A stretch of DNA of 31,807 nt from positions 1-31,807 of the forward strand of contig JALNWE010000031.1 of assembly GCA_023231065.1 (NCBI GenBank), given 5' to 3'. The first letter of the stretch is position 1; the number at the start of each line of letters is the position of its first letter. Below, one piece after another: positions 15,530 to 25,103 of this stretch. A program made the translations under genes and the position numbers. The stretch comes from Bacteroidales bacterium. Lineage in GTDB: Bacteria; Bacteroidota; Bacteroidia; Bacteroidales; FEN-979. The notes beneath the pieces were generated by a model. It did no database searches and was not told where the DNA came from. It saw only the letters and a list, made by a program, of their open reading frames with translations.

Positions 15530-18289
15530 CTAATACAAAAGTACTTTCTCTGTCCCAATAATTTTCTTCGCAATCTTCATAGTCACAAAATAAATTCCCC
15601 GGGGATAACCCGTCAGGTCGATCTGCTTGGCCCATTTTCCCGGACCGGCCAAAAGATCCTGATGAAGTACTTCTTTTCCACTTGCATTATTAATTTTCAA
15701 GGTTATACCGGATTCTTCTGTCACCGGCATAGATATGTTCAGCAGCCCGGTAGTTGGATTCGGATATATGAATCCTTTTGCTTCCTTTTTCCCGGCTATA
15801 CCTGTTGCAACATCCCAGACCATGGAAAACATTCCCCGTCCGTGAGTGGCAGCCATGACCGTATTATCCGATTCGCGCACCTGTAGCATATCCACACGCA
15901 CATTGGCCATCCCATAGTTGACCGGTACCCATTCAACCGGAATTTGGAGAAGATCTGAGCATGACCAAACTCCAGTTTCGGTAGCCAATAATGCCTGATG
16001 ATCATCTTCGGGATGATAAATAGCCCATCTTACCGGCATGTCAGGCAGATTTCCTTCAATATTATCCCAGGTTTGCCCTCCGTTGTATGTTTGCCAAACT
16101 GAAGGGACACCATAGTTTGAGAAAGTTACCATAAGGGTATCTTCCGACTTTCCCAGCGCGATACAGGAAAGGTTGGCTATCGGAAATGCCGCATCGCCAA
16201 TTTCGGTCACCACCGGCGAATTTCCCTGGGCTTCTGTAATCTTGAAAAGACGTCCCGATTCAGAACCCACAAACAGGGTAGATTTGCCTGTGGGTGAATA
16301 GGGAGAATATCTTACGGCGGAAAAAAACACGGTGGTTCCGGTATTCAGCGAGAGAAAAGTTCCTGAACAGTTTCCTGTCAGGTTCGACAATCGCAGGATC
16401 TGATCCTGATGATTTCCGATATAGTCAACGGCATTGCAGAAAAGGAACTTCTTTTTATAATCGAAATCGGCAGGACTGACAAAGGTGCCACTGGACCAGT
16501 TATATAATCCATTTTGAAAATTCCCATCCACAAAAATATAATACTGGTTATAATATATCGAGGTGATGGAGAGGGAAGGATCAATCTTGTCATAAAAACA
16601 ATAGGCTCCGTCTCCCCCGCTGACCATATCATTGATGGTCAATGGGGCCCCCATATAAAAAAGACATCCGTTGTCCTGTAATCCACCGTAAAACTGGTTT
16701 ATACCCGCTTCCGGGTAAAGGGCACAGGAATAAAACTGGAGGGTCGAATATCCTTTGTTGTGTTCCTCCAAGGTCGGATTGTAGGTACTGCCGTTCGCCG
16801 TATAAAAAACGCCGCCATCACATCCAAACAAAAGCTCATCAGACGAACCTGGTTTATATACGATAATATGCTGATCTGCATGAATATAGTCAGGGCCTCC
16901 ACCACTGTACATTGCGGCCCAATCGCTGACCCTGATCCAGCTTGTTCCGCCATTGACCGACTTGTGCACATCCAATCCGCCGATGTATAACGCGTTGGAA
17001 TTGTTGGGATCAACGGCTATATCCAATGCATGCCAGGCGATGGTGGCAAAGTTATTCCCTGAAGTCAGGTTATTGGGAAGCGCTTTTTTTGTCCAGGATA
17101 CCCCTTTATCGGCTGACCGGAGGATATGATAACAATTAAAATAGTTAAACCCATTGGAAGGTTCCACATATCCTGAAGCGATAAGTGCATATACAACGTT
17201 GGGATCAGAGGCGGCTGTCGCAAGGACAACCCTGCCGGGAATATTACGGGAAGCGGTATTGAGGATTTCTGTTTGATACTGACTGTTTACCGTCCATTGG
17301 AATCCATCATCCGAATAAAGCAATATTGCCCCGCCTTCACCATCGAGATTGGGCCGGGTTCCCACATAGATCCGGTTATCAGCCCCAAGGGCGATATCTG
17401 AGACACAATACGGAACAGACGATCCATCGATCAGTGGTAAAACCTGTTGCCAGGAATTGCCCCCATCTGCCGACCGGTATAAACCATCTGAAGGAAGGCT
17501 TTGATGCTGTGATCCTTTATACAATCCTGAAGCAACGCCTGCATAGATCACGCTGTTTCCGTTTTCGTTACGAACTACAATATCCGTAACATAAGCGAAT
17601 TGTTCCGTGTTGGGGATGTGATACCAGGTGGAGCCTCCATCCGTTGATCGCCCTATCCCAAATCCCAGTCCTGAGCTCTCGCGGTAAGTTTGCATGGCTG
17701 TTTCAACTTCGCCGGTCCCGATATAAAAAACCTGGGGATTAAGTGGATCATAAGTAAGACAACGAATGGCCATATTGCTCCAGAAATCACTTACCGGGGT
17801 CCAGGGGCTGGCGGCATTGGTGATATCGATATTATACCATAGGCCTCCCGTGACGCCACCCGCCCATACTTTTTTATGCGTCGGATCGTTCGGGTCAAAC
17901 ATGATGGCACGCGTACGACCACCCATATCGGATGGGTATCCCTGCCAGACGATGGAATTGGTTCGCTTGAGGGACGCCAGCTCTTCTGTCTGTTCATATG
18001 CCGTGATAAGCCTTTCGCGTGGGACTTTGCCCGTTGCAGGGTCAAAGGTCATCAGGAAATCATGGAAGGTGGCCATACCGGGTTCATCGGCTGATTTCCC
18101 GTTTTTTAATTTCTTTGTTTTGGGAGCTTTTTTGTTTAAAACAGACAGGAAAATTTCATGATTTTTTCGGATCCGGTCACTATGTCTATTTTTCAGGGGA
18201 ACAAAAACCAAACCTAGGCAAAAAAGGGACAGAATGATAGTTGCCGGGATCAGTTTATTCGAAAAGGACTTGAAATGAAAATTCTTCAT
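15530..18289 (-). CDS. Secreted BNR/sortilin-like propeller protein with T9SS sorting domain
   Basis: The 919-residue protein begins with a hydrophobic export signal (about residues 11-31). The body has repeated Asp-box/BNR elements of the form S-x-D-G-G-x-T/S-W: RSTDGGSTWYHI, RSADGGNSWQQV, HKSVNGGTSWIRV and QTYNGGQTWDNI. These mark sortilin/VPS10- or sialidase-type propellers. The last 80 residues or so are a T9SS type A sorting domain (GFIYPNPTTGLLNISM, GIYFVTMKI). Family members are surface or secreted proteins of unknown role; glycosidase activity is not supported by any visible catalytic set. It lies 19 bases after truB and 7 before tadA, an odd place for an exported protein, within an otherwise housekeeping run. 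Confidence 0.85.
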   Translation of the reverse strand: MKNFHFKSFSNKLIPATIILSLFCLGLVFVPLKNRHSDRIRKNHEIFLSVLNKKAPKTKKLKNGKSADEPGMATFHDFLMTFDPATGKVPRERLITAYEQTEELASLKRTNSIVWQGYPSDMGGRTRAIMFDPNDPTHKKVWAGGVTGGLWYNIDITNAASPWTPVSDFWSNMAIRCLTYDPLNPQVFYIGTGEVETAMQTYRESSGLGFGIGRSTDGGSTWYHIPNTEQFAYVTDIVVRNENGNSVIYAGVASGLYKGSQHQSLPSDGLYRSADGGNSWQQVLPLIDGSSVPYCVSDIALGADNRIYVGTRPNLDGEGGAILLYSDDGFQWTVNSQYQTEILNTASRNIPGRVVLATAASDPNVVYALIASGYVEPSNGFNYFNCYHILRSADKGVSWTKKALPNNLTSGNNFATIAWHALDIAVDPNNSNALYIGGLDVHKSVNGGTSWIRVSDWAAMYSGGGPDYIHADQHIIVYKPGSSDELLFGCDGGVFYTANGSTYNPTLEEHNKGYSTLQFYSCALYPEAGINQFYGGLQDNGCLFYMGAPLTINDMVSGGDGAYCFYDKIDPSLSITSIYYNQYYIFVDGNFQNGLYNWSSGTFVSPADFDYKKKFLFCNAVDYIGNHQDQILRLSNLTGNCSGTFLSLNTGTTVFFSAVRYSPYSPTGKSTLFVGSESGRLFKITEAQGNSPVVTEIGDAAFPIANLSCIALGKSEDTLMVTFSNYGVPSVWQTYNGGQTWDNIEGNLPDMPVRWAIYHPEDDHQALLATETGVWSCSDLLQIPVEWVPVNYGMANVRVDMLQVRESDNTVMAATHGRGMFSMVWDVATGIAGKKEAKGFIYPNPTTGLLNISMPVTEESGITLKINNASGKEVLHQDLLAGPGKWAKQIDLTGYPRGIYFVTMKIAKKIIGTEKVLLY

Positions 18290-18308
18290 GACTGAAAATT
18301 ATATGTCG

Positions 18309-19007
18309 TTAACAAGGCGTTTCGGTCCTGATTTGCTCTTCCAAATCTTTAATTTCATAAGCATCCCTCAGATAATAAGCGCCAATCCGGGTACGGCAGA
18401 GGGCGATCAGGTGAGCGCCGCAACTCATGATTTCACCGAAATCCCGTGCCAGGGAACGAATATAGGTCCCCTTGCTGCAAACTATCCGGAAATCCACTTC
18501 AGGAATGTCAATCCGGGTGATTCCAAAAGCTGAAACGGTTACCTGACGAGCCTGTATTTCCCGGTTAATTTCTTGTCTGGCATAGGTATATGCCCGTTTT
18601 CCGTCAATCCACCGGGCAGAAAAAAGAGGAGGCACCTGATCGAAAGTTCCGGTAAGTTGTTTTGCAGTGTCAAGGATCACTTCCGGGGTAATATGACCAA
18701 CCGGCAATATTCCTTCGGGCTTGGTTTCCAGATCGAAAGATGGGGTTGTTGCGCCCAGGAAAAAGGTGCCAGTATATTCTTTTTCCAGTCCCTGAAATTC
18801 CTCAATCCGTTTGGTAAACTTTCCCGTACACAGGATCAACAGGCCGGTAGCGAGCGGATCAAGGGTTCCCGCGTGGCCGATCTTTATCTTCCGGATGCCG
18901 GTTGTTTGCCGGATGACCGAACGCATTTTACCAACCACATCAAACGAGGTCCAGGTATAGGGTTTGTTGATGAGGAGAATTTCTCCTTTTTCAAACTGAA
19001 ATGGCAT
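18309..19007 (-). CDS. truB: tRNA pseudouridine(55) synthase TruB
   Basis: The 232-residue enzyme makes pseudouridine 55 in the tRNA T loop. It opens with the TruB pattern ILLINKPYTWTSFDVV and contains the catalytic Asp50 in GHAGTLDPLATGLL; FSARWIDGKRAYTYAR and CSKGTYIRSLARDFG are further family motifs. It is shorter than the E. coli protein (314) because the C-terminal PUA domain is missing, as is usual in this phylum. Its ATG shares one base with the stop of uppP, so translation is probably coupled. Confidence 0.95.
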   Translation of the reverse strand: MPFQFEKGEILLINKPYTWTSFDVVGKMRSVIRQTTGIRKIKIGHAGTLDPLATGLLILCTGKFTKRIEEFQGLEKEYTGTFFLGATTPSFDLETKPEGILPVGHITPEVILDTAKQLTGTFDQVPPLFSARWIDGKRAYTYARQEINREIQARQVTVSAFGITRIDIPEVDFRIVCSKGTYIRSLARDFGEIMSCGAHLIALCRTRIGAYYLRDAYEIKDLEEQIRTETPC

Positions 19008-19786
19008 TACTGAATGGTTAAACTTTTCCCGGTCAGCAGCAAAATGATCAGGATAACCCCGACAAGGATACGGTAATAACCAAAGAACTTGAACCCGTTT
19101 TTGGTCAGAAACGCGATAAAGGCTTTGATGGCAATCATCGCAACAATAAAAGAGACCAGGTTCCCGATCAGGAGGAGGGTAATATTATCGGCTGTGATGG
19201 CATGATAATTTTCAAATAATTTCAGGGCAGAAGCGGCAAACATGGTGGGGACGGCCAGGAAGAATGAAAATTCCGCCGCATTTTTCCGGCTTAATTTCTG
19301 GGTCATTCCCCCGATGATTGTAGCCGCAGAGCGGCTTACACCAGGGATGACTGAAATGATCTGAAAAAAACCAATGATCAGCGATTTTTTATAGGTTAGT
19401 TTTGTTTTTTCGTTGTCAGGGTTGTCAAACCAGCGGTCGACAAAAATCAGGAAAAATCCACCCACCAATAAAGCGCCAGCTACCACGGCAACGCTTTCCA
19501 ACATCTGATCGATCTGCTTTTCGAGCAGGAATGCGATGATCAGCGGAAGACAGCCGATGAAAAGTTTGGCATAAAAATCCCAGGTTTGGAAAAACCGCTT
19601 CCAATACAGTACGATGACCGATAAGATAGCGCCAAATTGGATGTTGACCATAAAAGCCTTCACAAAATCGGTGCTTTCAATTCCCAATAAATGCTGGGTA
19701 ATGATCATGTGCCCCGTGGAAGAGATGGGTAGAAATTCCGTAATTCCCTCAACAATAGCAATAAGGATAGCCTGAAGGATGGTCAT
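19007..19786 (-). CDS. uppP: Undecaprenyl-diphosphate phosphatase UppP (BacA)
   Basis: The 259-residue integral membrane protein recycles undecaprenyl diphosphate, the lipid carrier for peptidoglycan. Both active-site segments are visible: EGITEFLPISSTGH (residues 13-26, with Glu13, Glu17 and His26) and PGVSRSAATIIGG (148-160, with Arg152). Several hydrophobic helices span the rest. Its start overlaps the stop of the DUF3098 gene by a single base, and it lies in the ftsX-DUF3098-uppP-truB order. It can confer tolerance to bacitracin when abundant. Confidence 0.95.
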   Translation of the reverse strand: MTILQAILIAIVEGITEFLPISSTGHMIITQHLLGIESTDFVKAFMVNIQFGAILSVIVLYWKRFFQTWDFYAKLFIGCLPLIIAFLLEKQIDQMLESVAVVAGALLVGGFFLIFVDRWFDNPDNEKTKLTYKKSLIIGFFQIISVIPGVSRSAATIIGGMTQKLSRKNAAEFSFFLAVPTMFAASALKLFENYHAITADNITLLLIGNLVSFIVAMIAIKAFIAFLTKNGFKFFGYYRILVGVILIILLLTGKSLTIQ

Positions 19787-20097
19787 TAATCCTTGGGTTT
19801 TTTCATGATGGCAAAGATCTCAACTACATACCCGGCTAAAATAAGGATTGGGGCCAGGGTGATCCTCCTGAAACTGAACATTTCGGGGTTGAACTGGTTG
19901 GGGTCAGTGGAACCTCCACCGATCATCAGGAGAAAGCCAACCAGGATGAAAACCAGCCCAATCAACATGAGCCGGTAATTTTCTTTTCCAAAGGCAAATT
20001 CACCCACTTTGGAGGCAGACGACGGAGTCTCGGATGCTTTCACTGATTTTGAAGGGCCCGAAGACTTCATCGGGGAGGGATTTTTTTTATTTTCCAT
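19786..20097 (-). CDS. DUF3098 small membrane protein
   Basis: I choose the start at 20097 (MENKKNPSP), giving 103 residues; an ATG at 20121 would add eight residues. A Ser/Lys/Pro-rich cytosolic N terminus of about 40 residues precedes two transmembrane helices (YRLMLIGLVFILVGFLLMIG and ITLAPILILAGYVVEIFAIM). It ends in a charged tail. The family is found between ftsX and uppP in many Bacteroidota, which suggests a link to division or envelope growth, but its function is unknown. Confidence 0.85.
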   Translation of the reverse strand: MENKKNPSPMKSSGPSKSVKASETPSSASKVGEFAFGKENYRLMLIGLVFILVGFLLMIGGGSTDPNQFNPEMFSFRRITLAPILILAGYVVEIFAIMKKPKD

Positions 20098-20142
20098 GAT
20101 CACAGGCAAATTGGGGAACAAAAATAGGAAAATTTCAGCAAA

Positions 20143-21051
20143 TCAGGTGTATAATAAATCTGTTCGGATACGAAGATATTTCCGGACAGCAAAATAGGTC
20201 GATATCCAGGAAATAAATACACCCAATAAGACAATGAGAACAACCAGGAAAAGTAACATCAGCGGATCCTGTAATTCGAGTAGCTCGGGAATCTGATCAA
20301 TGGCTAAATAGATCATCACCATGAGCATGCCGATGGCGATCAGGGCGCTGACAATGCCCTGGAGAATACTGCGCGACAGCAATGGCCGCCTGATAAATCC
20401 TTCGGTGGCGCCCACCAGTTGCATACTCCTGATAAGAAATCGTTTTGAGTAAACAGAAAGCCTTATGGTATTGTTTATCAATACAATAGCAATAAAAAGG
20501 AGGATCCCGCTAAAGCCCAGGAGAAAGATGCTGATTTTTTCCATGTTTCGGTTGATGGCATCGACCAGCGATTTTTGATAAAAGACCTCTTTGATTTCAG
20601 GTCTGTTCATTAATTGTCTTTCGATGCGCGACAAAGAATCGCTGCCCGTATAAGGCGCTTTGATCCGGAGGTCAATACTGGGAAGAAGCGGATTATATCC
20701 GAGAAATCCTACAAAATCCTCACCCAGTTCATCCTGAAGTTTTTCTGCCGCCCTCTCCGGTGGAATGTATTCGGCGGATTTTACATAGTATGCCCGGTCG
20801 AGGTTCTTCTTGAGTTCAAAAATTCCCGATTCTTTGACTCCTTCGCGGATAATGATGGAAAAACCAATGTTTTCTTTCACGTAATCCGACAGCTTTTTTG
20901 CATGAAAGATGATCAGCCCCAGCAATCCCATGAGAAATAGAACAAGGGTAATGCTGATAACCGTAGTGAATTGCGAGGTAGCGATCCGTCGCTGATAATA
21001 CCTTTCTTCCTGCAGGGCCATAGGTTGGAATTGCGTTATAAAATTACGCAA
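20143..21051 (-). CDS. ftsX: Cell division protein FtsX-type permease
   Basis: The 302-residue protein has the FtsX layout: a cytosolic N terminus, one helix (about 29-50), a periplasmic domain (about 55-170, with YVKENIGFSIIIREGVKE and YIPPERAAEKL), then three helices (about 174-195, 232-252 and 265-290). FtsX pairs with the ATPase FtsE to regulate peptidoglycan hydrolases at the septum. ftsE is not next to it here. The ATG at 21051 lies three bases after the upstream stop; an alternative start at 21021 (MALQEERYY) would also give a complete protein. Confidence 0.9.
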   Translation of the reverse strand: MRNFITQFQPMALQEERYYQRRIATSQFTTVISITLVLFLMGLLGLIIFHAKKLSDYVKENIGFSIIIREGVKESGIFELKKNLDRAYYVKSAEYIPPERAAEKLQDELGEDFVGFLGYNPLLPSIDLRIKAPYTGSDSLSRIERQLMNRPEIKEVFYQKSLVDAINRNMEKISIFLLGFSGILLFIAIVLINNTIRLSVYSKRFLIRSMQLVGATEGFIRRPLLSRSILQGIVSALIAIGMLMVMIYLAIDQIPELLELQDPLMLLFLVVLIVLLGVFISWISTYFAVRKYLRIRTDLLYT

Positions 21052-21054
21052 TTT

Positions 21055-24000
21055 TTACTTCTTTCTCATTTTCTCCAACATTAACTGTTCTTTTTGAATT
21101 TTGGAATTGAACCCGACATTGGATTTGATTCCGCTTAAGACACTTTTCCATACAAAATTGAAAAATCCCTTAGTCCGGTCTCGCTCAAAATAAATCAAAC
21201 CAGTCCGTAACCGGCCACTGTCACTGGGATTATTTTCAGGGATCATCAGGTTAATCAGTTCGGTAAGTAAGGCTGTCCTGATCAGTGGCCATGTGCCGTT
21301 TTCGGTAGGTTTTAATTTAATAGCCAGGTTGTTGTAATACATTACAAGGTTCCCTGTTGCCACGCTATCATTCATCCATATAGGGCCTATCTCGGTTTTT
21401 TTGGCATCGCCTCCTGAAATTGAAGCGGGGACCAGCCGGGTAAGCATGGGATTTACTTCTTTTAATTCCATTTCTCCGATTGTCGCTTTGATGATCATGG
21501 AGTCGCGCGGAGAATCCATTAAAAAATGAAACCAGGCTTCTATCGGCGCTTCCCCCATAAAGGTTGTGGCGCCATGTGCATCAACGAAAGATGTTTGGGG
21601 GGCAATCCCTGTGAGGGCCAGGTTCAGGTGATCGAAAAAAATCCGTCCTGGCTCATCCCCTGTTTGTTCTTCATACGCCGCAAAACCGTCAGTTACCAGG
21701 AGTGTATCTATTTTCAGGGGAATAGGGCTTTTCATGAACACCTGGCGGGGTAATGGCGGGCGTTGCCAAGGCGGAAACGGTACCCGTTTATCGCGATAGG
21801 CTTCAAAGCTGAATCCCTTGAGTCGGATCCTTTCGGTTGTTAGTTGCTGCCCTGTGATCAGATCGCGGAAATCCAGTTTTTCCAAGTCAATCCGGGGAAT
21901 CCTGACAATAAAACGATCGGTTTGATACCCCAGCTTCCGGGAAAAGTCATACCGGTTAAAATTCGGGGTCAATGAAACAGAGTCCAGATAGACAGTTTGA
22001 GCCCTTGTAGAAAATCCAAACCGGGAAAATTTCCAGGTGTACATACTGTCGGAGGTTACTCCGGAAAAACCGGGAGTCATCAGGGTAATATCCTCAGCGT
22101 TGAAAAGTGGCGATTTTTCCGGATGGGCACAGGTAGCCGAATCATAATGGAACCGGGACACCGCCAGGTGGATATTATCCAGATTGTATGAACGAAGACT
22201 GTCATCTTTCCAGACATCCAGCTTAACAGTGGCTTGGTTTACATCAAGTGACCGAATGTTAAGGGTCTTCATAAAATGTGGCAAAACAAGTGTGAGTTCT
22301 TGTTTCTTTTTTTGCCCGGCGATAGCCCGTGTATTGGGTTTTTTCATCTCAACCAACAAGGAAGGCTCTTCCAGTGTTATCCTGTCAAACGACCACTCAT
22401 TGTCAAAAATAGCCCGGTCAAAATAAAACCCGTTGAGGCGGAGTTCAGGCACCGATATGGTGAACCGGTTGCCACTGTCGTTCAAAGTGTTCAGTGGTTT
22501 CAGTGGAATGACACGTAATCCGTGTGCAACAATGGTTGCCGGATTTGAATTAACGCCCAGGCTATTGATTTCCAGTTGATAGGAACTATCGGCAAGGGTA
22601 GCGCGAAGTGGCAGGACAAAAAGCAGCAGGGAATCAAACCGGATCAACCCGTCGTGACTTTTTTCCCAGGGTAGGCGAACCATGGCATTGACAACACTAA
22701 AATCAATATCCTTCAGTGTAAAATAGGAAGCTTTCCTGTCTTCCTCCCCATTATAAGAAAAAGTGCCTTTTTTCACCAATAATCGTCCTATTTCAAAATT
22801 CCGGATAGGACTATCGGCGGGGAGAAGCTGGCTTTCTTCTATCGGAATTTCAGGGGTTGCCTGGTTTTCAGTCTTAAGAGACAGGATCGGATTTTCGAGG
22901 ATGATCTGGTTTGCCTTCAGTATTTTTTCAAGGAATAATTTTTTATGGTTCAGTCCTGTCAGGGAAAGCTTATCCAGCGAAAAATCGACCGTAAGAAAGA
23001 GATGGTTTTTTGTTGGTCCATTTTTGTCCGGAGCCGGCCCCAACTTGATAAGGATGATTTTTTCAGCCTCGATCAGTGAATCCGGGGTTGTAATATGAAG
23101 ATGCTCAATGTTTAGCCTGCGCAAGCTGTCGGGTGATTCTATCGTGACCGAATGGAGATCAAGATCAAAATCACGACTGTAGAAATAGCCCTGTTGGTTC
23201 AACCCATGTACAGAGTCGATCAAAAACTGCTCCATGGTCAGGTCAAAACTGGCTGCAGCAATTTTTCTTTCGATACTATCCTGTTGCCGGGTCAGCTGTC
23301 CATATCCCCGCAATATTCGGATCTCATTTCCGCGAATAGATTGGACATATTTTTTAAGTAAATTATAAATCACATTCTCATTTTCTGCTTCAAAGAAATC
23401 CTTGGGTTTTTTAAAACGGGGTGTTTTATTTTTCGGTGGCCGGAACCGGGTAAATTTCATATCCGGCTCCTGAATATCAAGTACATCAAAATTGAGTATC
23501 CTGCAGTTAAAAAACCTCTTCAGGTCTATATTCCTGAACGTCATGGATGGGATCTGAAAATAGAGGGTGTTTTTCTGCCCTTCCGCTAATAATTCATTTT
23601 TTTTAACATCCGGATAGAGCGATCCATCGGTCAACCGGATCATCGACTGGCGTGTGGAAAACGTGACCCGATGAGCAGAAAGCGTGTGAACTTGGTCTTT
23701 CAGTTTAAGGTTAAAACCTTTCAGGTCAAGCTCAATTTCATTGGCAAACAGAATCTTTCTGGGATTTTGCCATGCGACAGAGTCCAGATAAAAATAAGAA
23801 AGGCTGAGGTTGACATCCTTGATTGTCATTTCCGGATGCCGCTCGTTCAAACTCCCATAATATTCGAAAGATGCGTGCGTCAAGGCGATGGAATCAATGG
23901 CAATGTTTTGAAGCGCTCCGGAAATAACGGTATAGAGACCTGTAACTGTGATTTTCACTTTTTTCTTCTTCCTGACAGGAACCGTATTTACAGCCTGATG

Positions 24001-24999
24001 CTGGTTCCTGAACATCTTCATGGAAAAATTGCCCAGTAATAATTGTTTAACTTTTGCCTGTTTATCAACTAAAGCCTGGTACAGGTTTATTCCATCGATG
24101 GAAAAAGAAGGGAGATTTAGCTCGAAAAAATCTCCGTTTTCTACCCGGTTATTTCTTATTACCTGAAAATTGGGGCGAAGGGATAGTCGTTTGCCATATA
24201 AACGGGACCGGGCAAGGGAAAAACCAACCTCATCAGCCCTGATCAGATAGAGGCTGTCTGCCAGGGCATATTCAAAATTATAGATCACCAGATCGATATC
24301 GCGTGAATAAAACACCCGTTCCCGGTTATAATAGCTGAAGGGATTTACTGAAACATCCCTGAGAAAAGCGGAAAATTCATATTCCCCTTGTGAAAGCTTC
24401 CCCGTTCTTTGCTCAAATAAGGTAACAAACTTCCCCCTTTCCAGTTTGACCGAGTCCACATGAAAATCTTTAAAAACCTTGGCTATGGCCGGATAAATAT
24501 CTTCATAGAGGATACGCCAGCGACTTTTATTCGCTGTTGCGGTATCGGGAAACCCGACAATGCTGATAATGGGTTTGGCTATGGTCAACTGGCGAAAATT
24601 GATCCGTTTAAAAGTATATATCTGCCAGGCGTGCAAACGGTCAATGGTCATGGAGGCAAAGGAGACCCTGTAAAGTGAATGGGTTAATTTTTCATGGGAT
24701 TTTTGTTGCTGATATCGCAGGGTGTCGGGAACAAGTTGAAAGCTGTCGATGGAAATTTTTCCCGTGATGATATTAAAATGCATTTTTTTGAAATCAGCCT
24801 GATACAATCCATGGCTGGCCGTGTATATCCGTTCCTGGAGATACCGGCGAAGAAACCGTTCCCCGAAATAATTAAAACCAAAAAAAATAAATATATAAGA
24901 TGAAACGGCCAGGATCAAAATAGTAAACAAGGTGATTTTAAGCCAATGCAGATGGTGTTTCTTCGTTACCGGGAGGTTAACAGGTTCAGAATCGGTCAT
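21055..24999 (-). CDS. Large AsmA-like inner-membrane-anchored protein
   Basis: The 1,314-residue protein has a short cytosolic N terminus, one transmembrane helix (about 20-43) and a very long periplasmic part built of repeated beta-strand-rich segments. Phrases such as IDSVKLERGKF, IDSIALTHASF, ISIDSFQLVPD and IRSLDVNQATV recur, as in AsmA/DUF748-type bridge proteins. The C-terminal end (LLTELINLMIP, NFVWKSVLSGIKS) also fits these. AsmA-family proteins carry or shape phospholipid flow between the two membranes, so an envelope role is likely; the exact function is inferred, not shown. It is the first gene of the minus-strand run and directly precedes ftsX. Confidence 0.7.
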   Translation of the reverse strand: MTDSEPVNLPVTKKHHLHWLKITLFTILILAVSSYIFIFFGFNYFGERFLRRYLQERIYTASHGLYQADFKKMHFNIITGKISIDSFQLVPDTLRYQQQKSHEKLTHSLYRVSFASMTIDRLHAWQIYTFKRINFRQLTIAKPIISIVGFPDTATANKSRWRILYEDIYPAIAKVFKDFHVDSVKLERGKFVTLFEQRTGKLSQGEYEFSAFLRDVSVNPFSYYNRERVFYSRDIDLVIYNFEYALADSLYLIRADEVGFSLARSRLYGKRLSLRPNFQVIRNNRVENGDFFELNLPSFSIDGINLYQALVDKQAKVKQLLLGNFSMKMFRNQHQAVNTVPVRKKKKVKITVTGLYTVISGALQNIAIDSIALTHASFEYYGSLNERHPEMTIKDVNLSLSYFYLDSVAWQNPRKILFANEIELDLKGFNLKLKDQVHTLSAHRVTFSTRQSMIRLTDGSLYPDVKKNELLAEGQKNTLYFQIPSMTFRNIDLKRFFNCRILNFDVLDIQEPDMKFTRFRPPKNKTPRFKKPKDFFEAENENVIYNLLKKYVQSIRGNEIRILRGYGQLTRQQDSIERKIAAASFDLTMEQFLIDSVHGLNQQGYFYSRDFDLDLHSVTIESPDSLRRLNIEHLHITTPDSLIEAEKIILIKLGPAPDKNGPTKNHLFLTVDFSLDKLSLTGLNHKKLFLEKILKANQIILENPILSLKTENQATPEIPIEESQLLPADSPIRNFEIGRLLVKKGTFSYNGEEDRKASYFTLKDIDFSVVNAMVRLPWEKSHDGLIRFDSLLLFVLPLRATLADSSYQLEINSLGVNSNPATIVAHGLRVIPLKPLNTLNDSGNRFTISVPELRLNGFYFDRAIFDNEWSFDRITLEEPSLLVEMKKPNTRAIAGQKKKQELTLVLPHFMKTLNIRSLDVNQATVKLDVWKDDSLRSYNLDNIHLAVSRFHYDSATCAHPEKSPLFNAEDITLMTPGFSGVTSDSMYTWKFSRFGFSTRAQTVYLDSVSLTPNFNRYDFSRKLGYQTDRFIVRIPRIDLEKLDFRDLITGQQLTTERIRLKGFSFEAYRDKRVPFPPWQRPPLPRQVFMKSPIPLKIDTLLVTDGFAAYEEQTGDEPGRIFFDHLNLALTGIAPQTSFVDAHGATTFMGEAPIEAWFHFLMDSPRDSMIIKATIGEMELKEVNPMLTRLVPASISGGDAKKTEIGPIWMNDSVATGNLVMYYNNLAIKLKPTENGTWPLIRTALLTELINLMIPENNPSDSGRLRTGLIYFERDRTKGFFNFVWKSVLSGIKSNVGFNSKIQKEQLMLEKMRKK

Positions 25000-25019
25000 T
25001 GGTCGGCCTGGTTAGGTTC

Positions 25020-25027
25020 CAAAGATA
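25020..25027 (-). promoter_or_regulatory. -7 box of the AsmA-like gene
   Basis: TATCTTTG on the minus strand matches TAnnTTTG, about 20 bases before the ATG at 24999. It could drive the whole minus-strand run. No clear TTG lies at the -33 distance. Confidence 0.45.
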
Positions 25028-25055
25028 AGGATTTCCGGTATTCAGCGGTTTTTTC

Positions 25056-25064
25056 TACTTTTGC
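25056..25064 (+). promoter_or_regulatory. -7 box of leuS
   Basis: TACTTTTGC matches TAnnTTTG, 39 bases before the ATG at 25104. The matching -33 region would overlap that of the divergent AsmA-like gene. Confidence 0.5.
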
Positions 25065-25103
25065 TGGTTAATTTTTCTCCCGCAACCAAGCACCAACAAA
25101 ACC

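Noticed and set aside
15058..15573. Longer tadA starting at 15573
   Set aside because: It would overlap the end of the BNR gene by 44 bases and adds residues not typical of the family; the start at 15522 is 7 bases after that gene's stop.
25000..25103. Possible T-box or leader-peptide control of leuS
   Set aside because: The leader is only about 35 bases if the -7 box is right; no stem array, T-box sequence or run of Leu codons is present.
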